DNA from: Thermoplasmata archaeon
Lineage (GTDB): Archaea > Thermoplasmatota > Thermoplasmata > Lutacidiplasmatales > UBA184
Length of the DNA stretch: 64,000 bases
Direction: 5' to 3'
Assembly (NCBI GenBank): GCA_030038095.1
Contig: JASHPK010000060.1
Location: 25,877 to 89,876 of the forward strand
The position numbers were made by a program, and so were the translations under genes. Shown here piece after piece: positions 50,763-58,688 of this stretch. How positions within the stretch are numbered: position 1 is the stretch's first letter; each line of letters begins with the position of its first letter. The notes below the pieces were generated by a model. That model saw only the letters and a list, made by a program, of their open reading frames with translations, searched no databases and was not told where the DNA came from.

Positions 50763-52505
50763 GTGGCTTCTTCGAGCGAGACGCCGAATCCGCCGACGGC
50801 CGTGCCAGAGGTTCCGCGGCAGGCGCTCTCCCTCACCCTGAGCTCGGGCGCCGTCTTCGCGGTCGCGCTGATCATCCAGATCATCGGGTTCATCGGCAGC
50901 ACGCTCTTCCTGAGCAAGCACGTCGGGATCACCGAGCAGGGCCAGGCGCTGATCGGGACGGCCCAGCTGTTCCTCCTCATCGCGTCGTCGATCAACGGCA
51001 TCGGCGACCTGCGGCTCGGTACCGCGTACACGTTCTTCCTCGCGCGAGGCAAACCCGCCTCGGACAACACCTGGACCTACCTCATCGTGCGGATGGGGAT
51101 GGTCGGAGCCGCCGGCCTCATCCTCTACGTACTCGCGCCGATCTCGCTCGGCGGCAAGGCGCTCGTCTCCGACCCGGCGTACCTCGGCTCCTTCGGGCTG
51201 TTCATGCTCCTCCCGCTCGTCTGGTCGTTCTCGACGGTCTACCAGAACCTCTTCATCGGCCAGGGGAACTCGCTGAAGGCCCAGTATCCCAGCCTCGTGG
51301 AGGCAATCGCGCGCCTTCCGCTCCTCATCTACGTCACCTACTACGATCCGACCGTCCAGGCCATCACGGTCGCGTACGCGATCGGCGCGAGTACCTCGAT
51401 GATCTACAGCCTCCCGGCGATTCTGAAGTCGCGCGGGAAGGTCAAGACCCGGGAGGCGACGAACCTGTTCAAGTTCGCCTGGCCCTTGATGGCGAGCCTC
51501 CTGATCAACTACGTGGTGACGAACATGGTCCCGTTCGTCATCGCGTTCCTCGGGCCCGCGGCGCTGAGCCAGTTCCTGATCGCGAACGGGTTCCGGATCC
51601 TGGTACTCTCGGTGCCGGCGGCCGTCACGACGCCGCTCTTTCCCTACCTGGCCGGATTGCACAAGCAAGAACGGTACGAGGCGTTGCGTCGGGGGACGTG
51701 GCAGGCCCTCCGCTACTCCGCGATGATCCTCGTTCCCGGGGTCGTCGCCCTCGTCACGTACCGGTACAACTTCCTGAACGTGCTCGGCAACGCCCGCTAC
51801 GCCGCGGCCGCCTCCCTCCCGCTCGCGATCCTCGCGATCGGCGCCCTCCCGCTCGCGCTGAGCCAGATCATCCAGTCGAGCATCAACGCGATCGGCCGCC
51901 AGCGGCTCGAGCTCTACATCACCACCACGCAGATCCTGGTGCTCTTCGCGGGGGTCTACCTCATCATGCCGCCCTGGGCCCCCTTCCCGATCTACCCCGG
52001 GCTCGTCGCGGGATCGGTCGCGATCCTCGCTTCCTCCGTGGCAGCCTTCGGCCTGAACACGTACTTCATGGAGACCCTGATCCGCGTCCACATCCATCCT
52101 CGCTCGATCGTCGCAATCATCGGGAGCGCCGCCGGTTCGTTCTTCGCTCTCTGGCTGATCAACCATCTCCACTTCTTCCCCGTGAGCACCTGGTACCAGC
52201 TCCTCACCGCCGTCCTCACCGGGTTCGTGGTCTACTTCGTGGTGCTCGCCCTCGTGGGGGAGCTCACCCGAGACGACGTCGATCGGATCGGGAGCTCGAT
52301 CGGGCTCCCCCGGTGGCTCTACCGTTCCGTCGGCCAGATCTGCTGGAGAGTCCACTCGCCGGACGTGACCCCGGTCGACCTCGCGACCGCGCCCGGGCTC
52401 CGGCCGCTCGCCCTCCCCGAGACGTTCACGGGGGTGCCCGAGCGCCCCACGAGCCCGCTCCCGGACGAGGTCCCGCCGGAGGAGACGTCGGACGCGGAGG
52501 AGTGA
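50763..52505 (+). CDS. Polysaccharide flippase (Wzx-like), second copy
   Basis: 580-residue membrane protein with 12-14 helices, similar in layout but not in sequence detail to the flippase at 2013. It probably exports a lipid-linked glycan. The N-terminal helix ALIIQIIGFIGSTLFLSKHVG and IGDLRLGTAYTFFLARG are typical of Wzx-like proteins. The last ~90 residues are a hydrophilic Pro/Glu-rich cytoplasmic tail ending EETSDAEE. GTG 50763 lies about 33 bases after GGATAAG, a probable promoter. Confidence 0.85.
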   Translation: MASSSETPNPPTAVPEVPRQALSLTLSSGAVFAVALIIQIIGFIGSTLFLSKHVGITEQGQALIGTAQLFLLIASSINGIGDLRLGTAYTFFLARGKPASDNTWTYLIVRMGMVGAAGLILYVLAPISLGGKALVSDPAYLGSFGLFMLLPLVWSFSTVYQNLFIGQGNSLKAQYPSLVEAIARLPLLIYVTYYDPTVQAITVAYAIGASTSMIYSLPAILKSRGKVKTREATNLFKFAWPLMASLLINYVVTNMVPFVIAFLGPAALSQFLIANGFRILVLSVPAAVTTPLFPYLAGLHKQERYEALRRGTWQALRYSAMILVPGVVALVTYRYNFLNVLGNARYAAAASLPLAILAIGALPLALSQIIQSSINAIGRQRLELYITTTQILVLFAGVYLIMPPWAPFPIYPGLVAGSVAILASSVAAFGLNTYFMETLIRVHIHPRSIVAIIGSAAGSFFALWLINHLHFFPVSTWYQLLTAVLTGFVVYFVVLALVGELTRDDVDRIGSSIGLPRWLYRSVGQICWRVHSPDVTPVDLATAPGLRPLALPETFTGVPERPTSPLPDEVPPEETSDAEE

Positions 52506-52646
52506 GGCGGCGCACCGTCTCGCGAGATTGTCTTTCGTCTCGCTACGAGCGAGGGACGCCGGGAAAACCCTGCTAGGGCATCGCATTGTCGCTACGCGAG
52601 CGTCACAGGGCTTAAAGTCCGGGGCGGGGTCGTTAGGGCGAAGCGG
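52506..52646. other. Intergenic region dense in short inverted repeats
   Basis: No gene. It holds TCTCGCGAGA (52518-52527), CTCGCT-ACG-AGCGAG (52539-52553), GGG-AAAA-CCC (52561-52570), CCC-TGCTA-GGG (52568-52578) and CGCT-ACGCG-AGCG (52590-52602). TCGCTACG occurs twice. TTAAAG at 52612 is the probable promoter of the IscA-like gene. The hairpins may end the flippase transcript. Confidence 0.45.
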
Positions 52647-53048
52647 ATGACCATGGTGCACGTCGAGGTGAGCCCGGCCGCGCTCGAGCAGGTGAAGACA
52701 CTGATCCGCGGCCAGAAGCCGGAGATGGGCGTGCGGGTCTACGCCCAATCGGGAGGCCACTCCGGTTGCGGGTGCGGGGGCGGCAGCCACGTCCAGTTCG
52801 GCCTCGCGTTCGCGAAGCCTCGCCCCGATGATGAGGTGCTGCGGGTCGACGGCTTTGCCCTTCTGGTCGATCCCTCGAGCACCAAGTTCGTGGACGGTGC
52901 GGTGATCGATTACGTCGAGAACCTGAACGAGTCCGGCTTCAAGATCACGAATCCAACCCTCCCCGAGCCGGACGCGGCGGGCCTTTCCGGCGGATGCGGC
53001 TCGTGCGGTTCGAGCTCGGCGAACGGCGGCGGCTGCGGGTGCGGCTAG
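52647..53048 (+). CDS. HesB/IscA-like Fe-S cluster protein with Cys-rich tail
   Basis: 133-residue A-type scaffold-like protein. The fold cues are VEVSPAALEQVKTLI at the N-terminus, VRVYAQSGGHSGCGC, FALLVDPSSTKFVDGAVIDYVE and the C-terminal GFKITNP. Cysteines are unusual: a CGC pair near residue 42, then a glycine-rich tail with GGCGSCGSS and GGGCGCG, six in all instead of the three of IscA. It may carry or transfer Fe-S clusters. ATG 52647 follows a TTAAAG box; an in-frame ATG lies two codons later. Confidence 0.78.
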   Translation: MTMVHVEVSPAALEQVKTLIRGQKPEMGVRVYAQSGGHSGCGCGGGSHVQFGLAFAKPRPDDEVLRVDGFALLVDPSSTKFVDGAVIDYVENLNESGFKITNPTLPEPDAAGLSGGCGSCGSSSANGGGCGCG

Positions 53049-53130
53049 CGACCGATTTCGCGGTCTCCGCTGCCCTCTCCTCGTGCGAGGGGGGTCGCGC
53101 TAAGTACGGCGCCCCCTCTCGGGCGCCCTC

Positions 53131-54060
53131 ATGTCCGGCGAGGCACTGAGGAGCGTCAACCTCCGCAAGGTCTACACCTCTCGCGGGGCGCCCCGCGTCG
53201 AGGCGCTCGCCGGCGTCTCGATGGAGGTGCGGCCGGGCGAGCGGGTGGCGCTGCTCGGCCGGAACGGGGCCGGCAAGACCACGTTCCTCAAGATCGCCTC
53301 GACCCTCCTGCGCCCGACCTCGGGATCGATCGAGGTGTTCGGCGTCGACGTGGACGCGACCCCGGAGCGGGCCCGGCCGTACATCGCGGTGGTGCCCCAG
53401 GAAGGCAAACCGTTCTTCCACCTCTCGCCGCGCGAGCAGGTGTACACGTACCTTCGGGCCCGCGGGCTCTCGAGGGAGACCGCGAAGGCCCGCACCGAGG
53501 AAGCGATCGAGCGGATGGGGCTCCGCGAGGTCGCCGACCGGCTTTCCATCACGCTCTCGGGTGGACAGCGACAACGGACGATGGTGGCGACCGTGATCGC
53601 CACCGAGGCGCCGCTCCTCTTCCTCGACGAGCCGACGATCGGCATGGACCCCTTCGCCCGGCGCGACGTCTGGGCGTCGCTGCGGGCCCTCACACAGAAG
53701 GGTTCGACGATCCTGCTCACCACGCACTACCTCGATGAGGCGGATGCGCTCAGCCACCGCCTCTACATCGTCGAGCGGGGTCAGGTCCTCGTGAGTGGCA
53801 CCGCGGAGGACCTCAAGCGATCGGTCGGGGGGACCCTCAAGGTCTCGATGCCGAACGGCGCCCTCCAGATCGACGCGTTCCGCTCCTTCGGTTCCTGCGT
53901 GGCCGACGGGAGCCACTTGAGCGTCATCGTGGCCCCCGAGCGCCTGGCCGAGCTCATGGACCTCGCGATCCGCCGCCATCTCACGGCGACGGTAGGCCCC
54001 GTGACGCTCGAGGAAGCGTTCCTGCGCGTCGTGGGCAGGTCGATCGATGAGGACACCTAG
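53131..54060 (+). CDS. ABC-2 type exporter ATPase
   Basis: 309-residue ATP-binding subunit. Walker A is GRNGAGKTT (about residues 48-56), the Q-loop VVPQEGKPFF, the signature TLSGGQRQRTM, Walker B LLFLDEPTIGMD, and the H-loop LLTTHYLDEAD. The C-terminal ~90 residues are the DUF4162-like extension common in drug and lipid exporters. TAAGTAC about 27 bases upstream suggests a leaderless start. Two permease genes follow in the same operon; the first overlaps by 14 bases. Confidence 0.93.
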   Translation: MSGEALRSVNLRKVYTSRGAPRVEALAGVSMEVRPGERVALLGRNGAGKTTFLKIASTLLRPTSGSIEVFGVDVDATPERARPYIAVVPQEGKPFFHLSPREQVYTYLRARGLSRETAKARTEEAIERMGLREVADRLSITLSGGQRQRTMVATVIATEAPLLFLDEPTIGMDPFARRDVWASLRALTQKGSTILLTTHYLDEADALSHRLYIVERGQVLVSGTAEDLKRSVGGTLKVSMPNGALQIDAFRSFGSCVADGSHLSVIVAPERLAELMDLAIRRHLTATVGPVTLEEAFLRVVGRSIDEDT

Positions 54061-54811
54061 CGTTCCGACCGGGGCCCGGTCCTTCCAGGGGCTCGCGGCG
54101 TTCTTCTGGACCGAGGCGCTCGTCCAGCTCCACGAGGAGCTCGCGATGGCGACCTCGATGGTCGTCCAGGTCGTCCTCCTCGTCTTCGTCTGGATCCTGA
54201 ACCCCGCGCTGATCGGAGTCGCGCTGATCGGCTCGGTCGTCTTCTCGGCGTTCGCGCTCGGCCAGCGGGTCCTCAACGAGGCCGCGTACGTGCGGATCGA
54301 CCACAAGGCGACCGACCTCTACCTCGCGGGGCCGCTCTCGCCGGAGGGCTACTTCCTCGGGATGGCCGGCGGGATCCTCCTGATCTACATCACCCCGGTC
54401 GCCATCCTCGGCGCCCTCGCGGTGGTCGTCGCCCACCTTTCCCTCGCCACCGGCCTCCTGCTCCTCGGACTTTCGGGCCTCGTCTGGATGTTCGCCGCTT
54501 CGATCGGCTACGTCTTCTCGACGTTCTTCCGCGACAACCGGGCGATCTGGGCGTACTCGAGCCTCTTCTTCAACGTCTTCGGCGTGCTGCCGCCGGTCTT
54601 CTACCCGCTCGGCCTCTTCCCCCAGGCGCTCCACCCGATCGTGCTGCTGATGCCGCCGAGCGCGGCCGCGGCGATCCTCCAGTCCGCGATCGGCGTCACC
54701 CACCTCGCCCCGGGCGAGTTCTCGCTCGCCCTCCTCGGGCTCGTCACGGAGACCGTGTGCGTCCTCGCCCTGGCGATCTACTGGGCCCGCCGCACCGTGA
54801 GGTCGAAGTAG
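54047..54811 (+). CDS. ABC-2 type exporter permease, first subunit
   Basis: 254-residue membrane protein with six helices. GPLSPEGYFLGMAGG and YVFSTFFRDNRAIWAY are segments typical of ABC-2 permeases. ATG 54047 overlaps the ATPase gene end, indicating coupled translation. Its stop directly abuts the next start (TAGATG). Together with the second permease it should form a heterodimeric exporter. The cargo is unknown. Confidence 0.88.
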   Translation: MRTPSVPTGARSFQGLAAFFWTEALVQLHEELAMATSMVVQVVLLVFVWILNPALIGVALIGSVVFSAFALGQRVLNEAAYVRIDHKATDLYLAGPLSPEGYFLGMAGGILLIYITPVAILGALAVVVAHLSLATGLLLLGLSGLVWMFAASIGYVFSTFFRDNRAIWAYSSLFFNVFGVLPPVFYPLGLFPQALHPIVLLMPPSAAAAILQSAIGVTHLAPGEFSLALLGLVTETVCVLALAIYWARRTVRSK

Positions 54812-55594
54812 ATGGCGACCGTCGAGCGGAGGTTCCCCGGCCAACCGACCGAGGGGCGGGCCCTGCCGGCCTTCCTCTGGGTCGGCTGGCGGTGGATCAG
54901 CCGGAACCCGGCGGTCGCGATCACGCCGATCCTGCTCCCGTTCATCTTCCTGTACTTCCTCTCGCTGATCTCGCCGCCGCGGCTCCTCCCGCTCGAGGTG
55001 CTGGGCGCGATGCTGTTCACGGTCCAGAACATCGGCAGCTGGGTCCTCGGCGACAGCGCGATGTGGAGGATCGAGTGCTCGCTCGAGGACCTGTTCGTCG
55101 CGAGTCCGCTCTCGCGCATCCGCTACCTGTTCGGGGTCGCCTTCTCGAACCTCATCGCGATGCTCCCGGCGCTCGGGATCCTGGCCGGGCTCCTCGCCTG
55201 GGCCGGAAGCCACCACGGAACCCCGCTCACGTGGGTCGGCGGGGTCGTGCTGCTCCTCTCCCTCACCCTCCTGTGGATCCTCTTCTCGGCGATCGGGATC
55301 GCGATCTCGAGCCGGGTCCGCACCCAGCGGGAGATCTACCCGATCGGGAACCTCACCTTCACGATCCTCGGGATGCTCACGCCGCTCTACTACCCGATCA
55401 CCGCGCTCCCCGCGGCGTGGCAGGTGGCGGCCCACTTCCTGCCGGCGACCTACGCGGCCCTCCTGGTCCAGGGCGTGCTCGGCATCACCCCCGCGTCCCC
55501 GGCGAACCTCGCCCTCGACGCGGGCCTGCTCCTCGCCTGCACCGCGGTGGGCCTCGTCCTTTCCCTGCGCCTCTACCGATGGGGCGAGCGGTGA
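54812..55594 (+). CDS. ABC-2 type exporter permease, second subunit
   Basis: 260-residue membrane protein with six helices, paralogous in layout to the preceding permease. EDLFVASPLSRIRYLFGVAFSN corresponds to the cytoplasmic coupling region. GMLTPLYYPITALPAAWQ is the typical ABC-2 proline-containing motif before the last periplasmic helix. It begins one base after the previous stop. Confidence 0.88.
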   Translation: MATVERRFPGQPTEGRALPAFLWVGWRWISRNPAVAITPILLPFIFLYFLSLISPPRLLPLEVLGAMLFTVQNIGSWVLGDSAMWRIECSLEDLFVASPLSRIRYLFGVAFSNLIAMLPALGILAGLLAWAGSHHGTPLTWVGGVVLLLSLTLLWILFSAIGIAISSRVRTQREIYPIGNLTFTILGMLTPLYYPITALPAAWQVAAHFLPATYAALLVQGVLGITPASPANLALDAGLLLACTAVGLVLSLRLYRWGER

Positions 55595-55769
55595 ACGAAG
55601 GGCCGCGGAAGGACGAAACGTTCAAACGGGGTCGCGGTGTGTACCGCTTGGTGCGCTCCGTCGACCGATCGGCATCGTCCGCCCCCGAGGGCCGGGTCCC
55701 GGGCCGCCCCTTCTCCTACGTTCCGCTCTGGCGTTCCCGAGGGCCGCCGGAGTAGAGAGAGTTCCAACA
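55595..55769. other. Intergenic gap before aIF1
   Basis: 175 bases. TTCAAACG near 55620 is the only promoter-like element and is far from the aIF1 start. No RNA gene or conserved short reading frame is evident. Confidence 0.35.
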
Positions 55770-56084
55770 ATGGGTAACGACGAGTTCGACGAGATCCTAT
55801 CCGCGCTCGATCGAGAGACCGCCCGAATCCGCGTGCGCGCCGAGCCCCGACGCTACAACAAGCCGGCGACGGTGATCTCGGGGTTCCCGCCCGGGGTCGA
55901 CCTGGCCGAGACGACCCGGTCGCTCAAGAACCGGCTCGCCACGGGAGGCTCGGTGGTGGACGGGGAGGTCTACCTCCAGGGCGATCACCGGGGGCGCATC
56001 CGCGAGGAGCTCGCGCGGCTCGGCTTCGACCCCGAGACGATCGAGGTGTCGGACGCGGCCCTGCCGAAGCGGGGCCGGCACTGA
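55770..56084 (+). CDS. Translation initiation factor aIF1 (SUI1)
   Basis: SUI1-domain protein, 104 residues, the archaeal counterpart of eIF1 that helps select the start codon. The core is RYNKPATVISGFPPGVDLAETTRSLKNRLATGG, then EVYLQGDHRGRIREELARLGF, where the last segment is the family GDxR pattern. The first ~25 residues are an acidic N-terminal extension. ATG 55770 is consistent with this length. Confidence 0.93.
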   Translation: MGNDEFDEILSALDRETARIRVRAEPRRYNKPATVISGFPPGVDLAETTRSLKNRLATGGSVVDGEVYLQGDHRGRIREELARLGFDPETIEVSDAALPKRGRH

Positions 56085-56170
56085 GGAACCGGCGCCGGAA
56101 CTGCCTCGAAGCTCGGCCCGCCCCGGCCAAATCCGCTTGCGACGGCTTAGATTGCGCGCGCCGTCTAGGG

Positions 56171-56175
56171 TATAT
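56171..56175 (+). promoter_or_regulatory. TATA box of the rhodanese gene
   Basis: TATAT centred 29 bases before GTG 56202 and 38 before ATG 56211, leaving both starts possible. Confidence 0.5.
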
Positions 56176-56210
56176 CCCCCGGCCGAGAGGGTCCGACCAC
56201 GGTGTTGCCC

Positions 56211-57068
56211 ATGGCGAACTACGCGCACCCCGAAGTCCTCGTGGAGACCGACTGGCTGGCGTCCCACCTCACTGACCCGAAAGTGAGGGTCGCCGAGGTT
56301 GACTACGACCCGGCGGCGAACTACGATCTCGGCCACGTGCCCGGATCGGTCCTCTTCGACTGGAGGAAGGACATCAACGACCCGGTCCGCCGGGACATCC
56401 TCTCGTCCGAGGCCGCGGTCGACCTCCTGCGCCATGCCGGGGTCGATGACGACACCGTCCTCGTCCTCTACGGGGACTTCAACAACTGGTTCGCCGCCTT
56501 CGCCTTCTGGGTCTTCACCTACTACGGGGCGAAGCACGTGCGGATCCTGAACGGGGGCCGCAAGAAGTGGATCGCCGAGGACCGACCGCTCACGAAGGAC
56601 GCCCCGAAGCCGCCCGCGGGCCACTTCAAGGGTCACCCGGGCGACCCGAAGCTCCGCGCCTATCTCGACGATGTCCGGACGGCCCTGCCCGAGGTCAAGG
56701 CGGGCAAGCTGTTCCTCGTCGACGTCCGCGGACCGAAGGAGTTCTCGGGCGAGATCACGGCGCCTCCCGAGTACCCGACCGAGCATGCGCAGCGCGGGGG
56801 CCACATCCCGGGCGCGAAGAACATCCCGTGGGCGCAGGCCGTGAAGGACGACGGGACGTTCAAGTCCCGCGAGGAGCTCGACCAGCTCTACCATTCGAAG
56901 GGGGTCGTCGCCTCGTCCCCGGTCATCACGTACTGCCGGATCGGCGAGCGATCGAGCCACACCTGGTTCGTGCTGAAGTACCTGCTCGGCTACCCGGACG
57001 TCCGCAACTACGACGGCTCCTGGACCGAGTGGGGCAACCTCGTCCGGACCCCGATCGAGAAGCCGTAG
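56211..57068 (+). CDS. Thiosulfate/3-mercaptopyruvate sulfurtransferase
   Basis: Tandem rhodanese protein, 285 residues. The N-terminal domain is inactive in type (DYDPAANYDLGHVPGSVLFDW). The C-terminal one carries the persulfide cysteine in TYCRIGERSSHTWFVL (about residues 242-257), which fits the thiosulfate-type CRxGxRS loop. It makes a protein persulfide from thiosulfate or mercaptopyruvate. It is convergent with a GcvH-like/TusA fusion 23 bases away, the natural next step in a sulfur relay. Confidence 0.92.
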   Translation: MANYAHPEVLVETDWLASHLTDPKVRVAEVDYDPAANYDLGHVPGSVLFDWRKDINDPVRRDILSSEAAVDLLRHAGVDDDTVLVLYGDFNNWFAAFAFWVFTYYGAKHVRILNGGRKKWIAEDRPLTKDAPKPPAGHFKGHPGDPKLRAYLDDVRTALPEVKAGKLFLVDVRGPKEFSGEITAPPEYPTEHAQRGGHIPGAKNIPWAQAVKDDGTFKSREELDQLYHSKGVVASSPVITYCRIGERSSHTWFVLKYLLGYPDVRNYDGSWTEWGNLVRTPIEKP

Positions 57069-57091
57069 GCCCGCGCGGGTCGGTCGGACCG

Positions 57092-57790
57092 CTAGGCCCC
57101 CGCGCGCCGTCGCGGCCGGGGGTCGGCCTCCTTCCGCACGAGGAACTGGTGGAGGTTCGCCTCCGTGCGGTGCGCGAGCAGCGCGTGGCCTGTCTGGTCC
57201 GACCAGCGGATCATCTCGATTGGGCTCGTGGGGTCGTCCGTGACGAGGAGGACCGCAGAGCCCGGGGGCCGCGTCGCGAGCTCCTCGTTGAGCTTCGTGA
57301 GGACGGCGGAGCACTCGAGCCCGATCTCGTAGAGCTCGACGTCGGGCGTCGCCGGCCAGCAGCGGATCCGCTGCGACCGGATCCGCTCCTCGAGGCGGCC
57401 CACGACCGCGCGGGCCGACTCGAGGTGGCGCTCCGGGTCCTCGGGACGCTCCGGTCTCACCCGGACCACCCACCCCTCGGCGTACGGGGCGTCGTTGAGC
57501 AGCCGCGGCCGTCGGACGATCGACTCGTTGCGCTCGAGCAGGACGGCGTCGATGGGCACCCGGACCGCGCCCGTGAACCGGACGCTCTCGATCGTCGCAA
57601 CGCTGCGTCCGCGGCCGATCGCGCCGTCGATGGGGCGGAACGTCACCGTATGGAACGGACCCGCGAACGCCGAGAGGGCGGCGATCAGCCCCACCCGGGC
57701 GCTCCCTCCCCCCGGGTCCGAAGCCCACCAGACGTCGTGCTCCAGGTCGTAGAGGCGGTCCTCCGGAAGCGGGCAGCCGACGATGTCCAT
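57092..57790 (-). CDS. GcvH-like domain fused to TusA-like sulfur carrier
   Basis: 232-residue two-domain protein. Residues 1-115 follow glycine-cleavage H protein: LPEDRLYDLEHDVWW, then ATIESVRFTGAV where the lipoyl lysine (ESVK) is Arg71, and NDAPYAEGWVVRV. Residues 148-220 match TusA: VELYEIGLECSAVL with the sulfur-accepting Cys160 (the usual Pro after it is Ser), PPGSAVLLVTDDPTS, TGHALL and LHQFLVRK. It therefore looks like a sulfur carrier with a non-lipoylated H-like platform. ATG 57790 is about 28 bases from a CTATCT box. Confidence 0.78.
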   Translation of the reverse strand: MDIVGCPLPEDRLYDLEHDVWWASDPGGGSARVGLIAALSAFAGPFHTVTFRPIDGAIGRGRSVATIESVRFTGAVRVPIDAVLLERNESIVRRPRLLNDAPYAEGWVVRVRPERPEDPERHLESARAVVGRLEERIRSQRIRCWPATPDVELYEIGLECSAVLTKLNEELATRPPGSAVLLVTDDPTSPIEMIRWSDQTGHALLAHRTEANLHQFLVRKEADPRPRRRAGA

Positions 57791-57871
57791 CGACCAAACT
57801 TGAGGCTCCCGGGGAGATAGCCGCTTTGCCGTGAGGCAATCCTTTTCCCCCCGGTCCGCTCGTTCCTCTCC

Positions 57872-58066
57872 GTGGCCCACAAGGATGAGCCCGAGCTACC
57901 GACCGCGACCCACCCCCGGGTGCGGTGCCGCTGCGGCCACTTCCCGACGCATCACATGGTGGTCGTGCCGCTCGGGACCACCGCGAGCTTCCGCCTCGAG
58001 TCTTCTGGGCCGTGCGCGATCTGCGGGGAAAGCACGTGCCGCCGCTACGCACCGGGCGGGTCGTGA
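57872..58066 (+). CDS. Small Cys/His-rich protein, probable zinc finger
   Basis: 64-residue protein with five Cys and a cluster of His: CRCGHFPTHH near residue 19 and CAICGESTC near residue 48. This could form one zinc site. I do not recognise it. It starts at GTG 57872 and is divergent from the GcvH-like/TusA fusion, sharing an 81-base promoter region, so it may belong to the same sulfur module. Confidence 0.55.
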   Translation: MAHKDEPELPTATHPRVRCRCGHFPTHHMVVVPLGTTASFRLESSGPCAICGESTCRRYAPGGS

Positions 58067-58080
58067 TCGGTCGGCGGTCG

Positions 58081-58539
58081 TCACCCGTACGCGGTCTTGA
58101 TCAAGTAGTCCTTGAATCGCTGCAGGTGCTCGTCCCAGAAGTGGAAGTGCCAGGAGCGGGCCTCCTCCCACGGTTCCCCGCTCCCCCAACCGGCGTGCTC
58201 GAGCGTGACGTCGACGCCCTCGGGCGACTCCTGGAGACGCAGGTAGACGTTGGTCCTCGGGGTGGGGGCGTTCATGATCGCGGCGAATTCCGGAGGTCCG
58301 AACCAGGAGAACCCGAGGTCCACGTCCGTCGTGAGCTTGAGGATCCTCCCAGCGCTCTCGAAGGGCGTCGGGCTCCCGAACCTGAGGTAGAACTCGCCCC
58401 CCAGCGCGGGGGCGACCCGGGCTTCCTCGGCGAGCCAGGCGCCGATCTGCGCCGGCTCGACCATCGCCTTGTAGATCATCGGCACCGGGAGCGGAACGGT
58501 CACCTGGATGAGGATGGGATCGAGCTCCTCCTCGGTCAC
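58081..58539 (-). CDS. SRPBCC/AHSA1-family protein
   Basis: 152-residue START-like protein of the AHSA1 type. Features are the opening PILIQVTVPLPVPMIYKAMVEPAQIGAWL, LTTDVDLGFSWFG, VYLRLQESPEGVDVTLEHAGW and the last helix DEHLQRFKDYL. The fold makes a hydrophobic pocket, and ligands vary. GTG 58539 lies about 27 bases after a CTTTACG box, which decides the start. Confidence 0.83.
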   Translation of the reverse strand: MTEEELDPILIQVTVPLPVPMIYKAMVEPAQIGAWLAEEARVAPALGGEFYLRFGSPTPFESAGRILKLTTDVDLGFSWFGPPEFAAIMNAPTPRTNVYLRLQESPEGVDVTLEHAGWGSGEPWEEARSWHFHFWDEHLQRFKDYLIKTAYG

Positions 58540-58654
58540 GCCGACCGCTCCTCTTCCGGAGCGTAAAGGTTTTTCCCGCAGATCGGGGAACCGGCGGCCC
58601 GAGCGCCGTCTCACTCTCCTCGAGCGTTCGCCCGTCGTCCCCCCCATCCCAATG

Positions 58655-58660
58655 TTTAAA
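58655..58660 (+). promoter_or_regulatory. TATA box of the thermopsin gene
   Basis: TTTAAA centred about 31 bases before ATG 58689, inside GTTTAAAGC. Confidence 0.6.
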
Positions 58661-58688
58661 GCTCAGGGCATCGAGAAACTCGTCACCC

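Noticed and set aside
50478..52790. A 770-codon minus-strand frame antisense to the second flippase
   Set aside because: Charged low-complexity translation (Glu/Asp/Arg-rich), the usual mirror of a hydrophobic membrane protein gene.
55579..55755. Short reading frame after the second ABC-2 permease
   Set aside because: Overlaps the permease end, has no promoter or recognisable sequence, and is Arg/Gly/Ser-rich.
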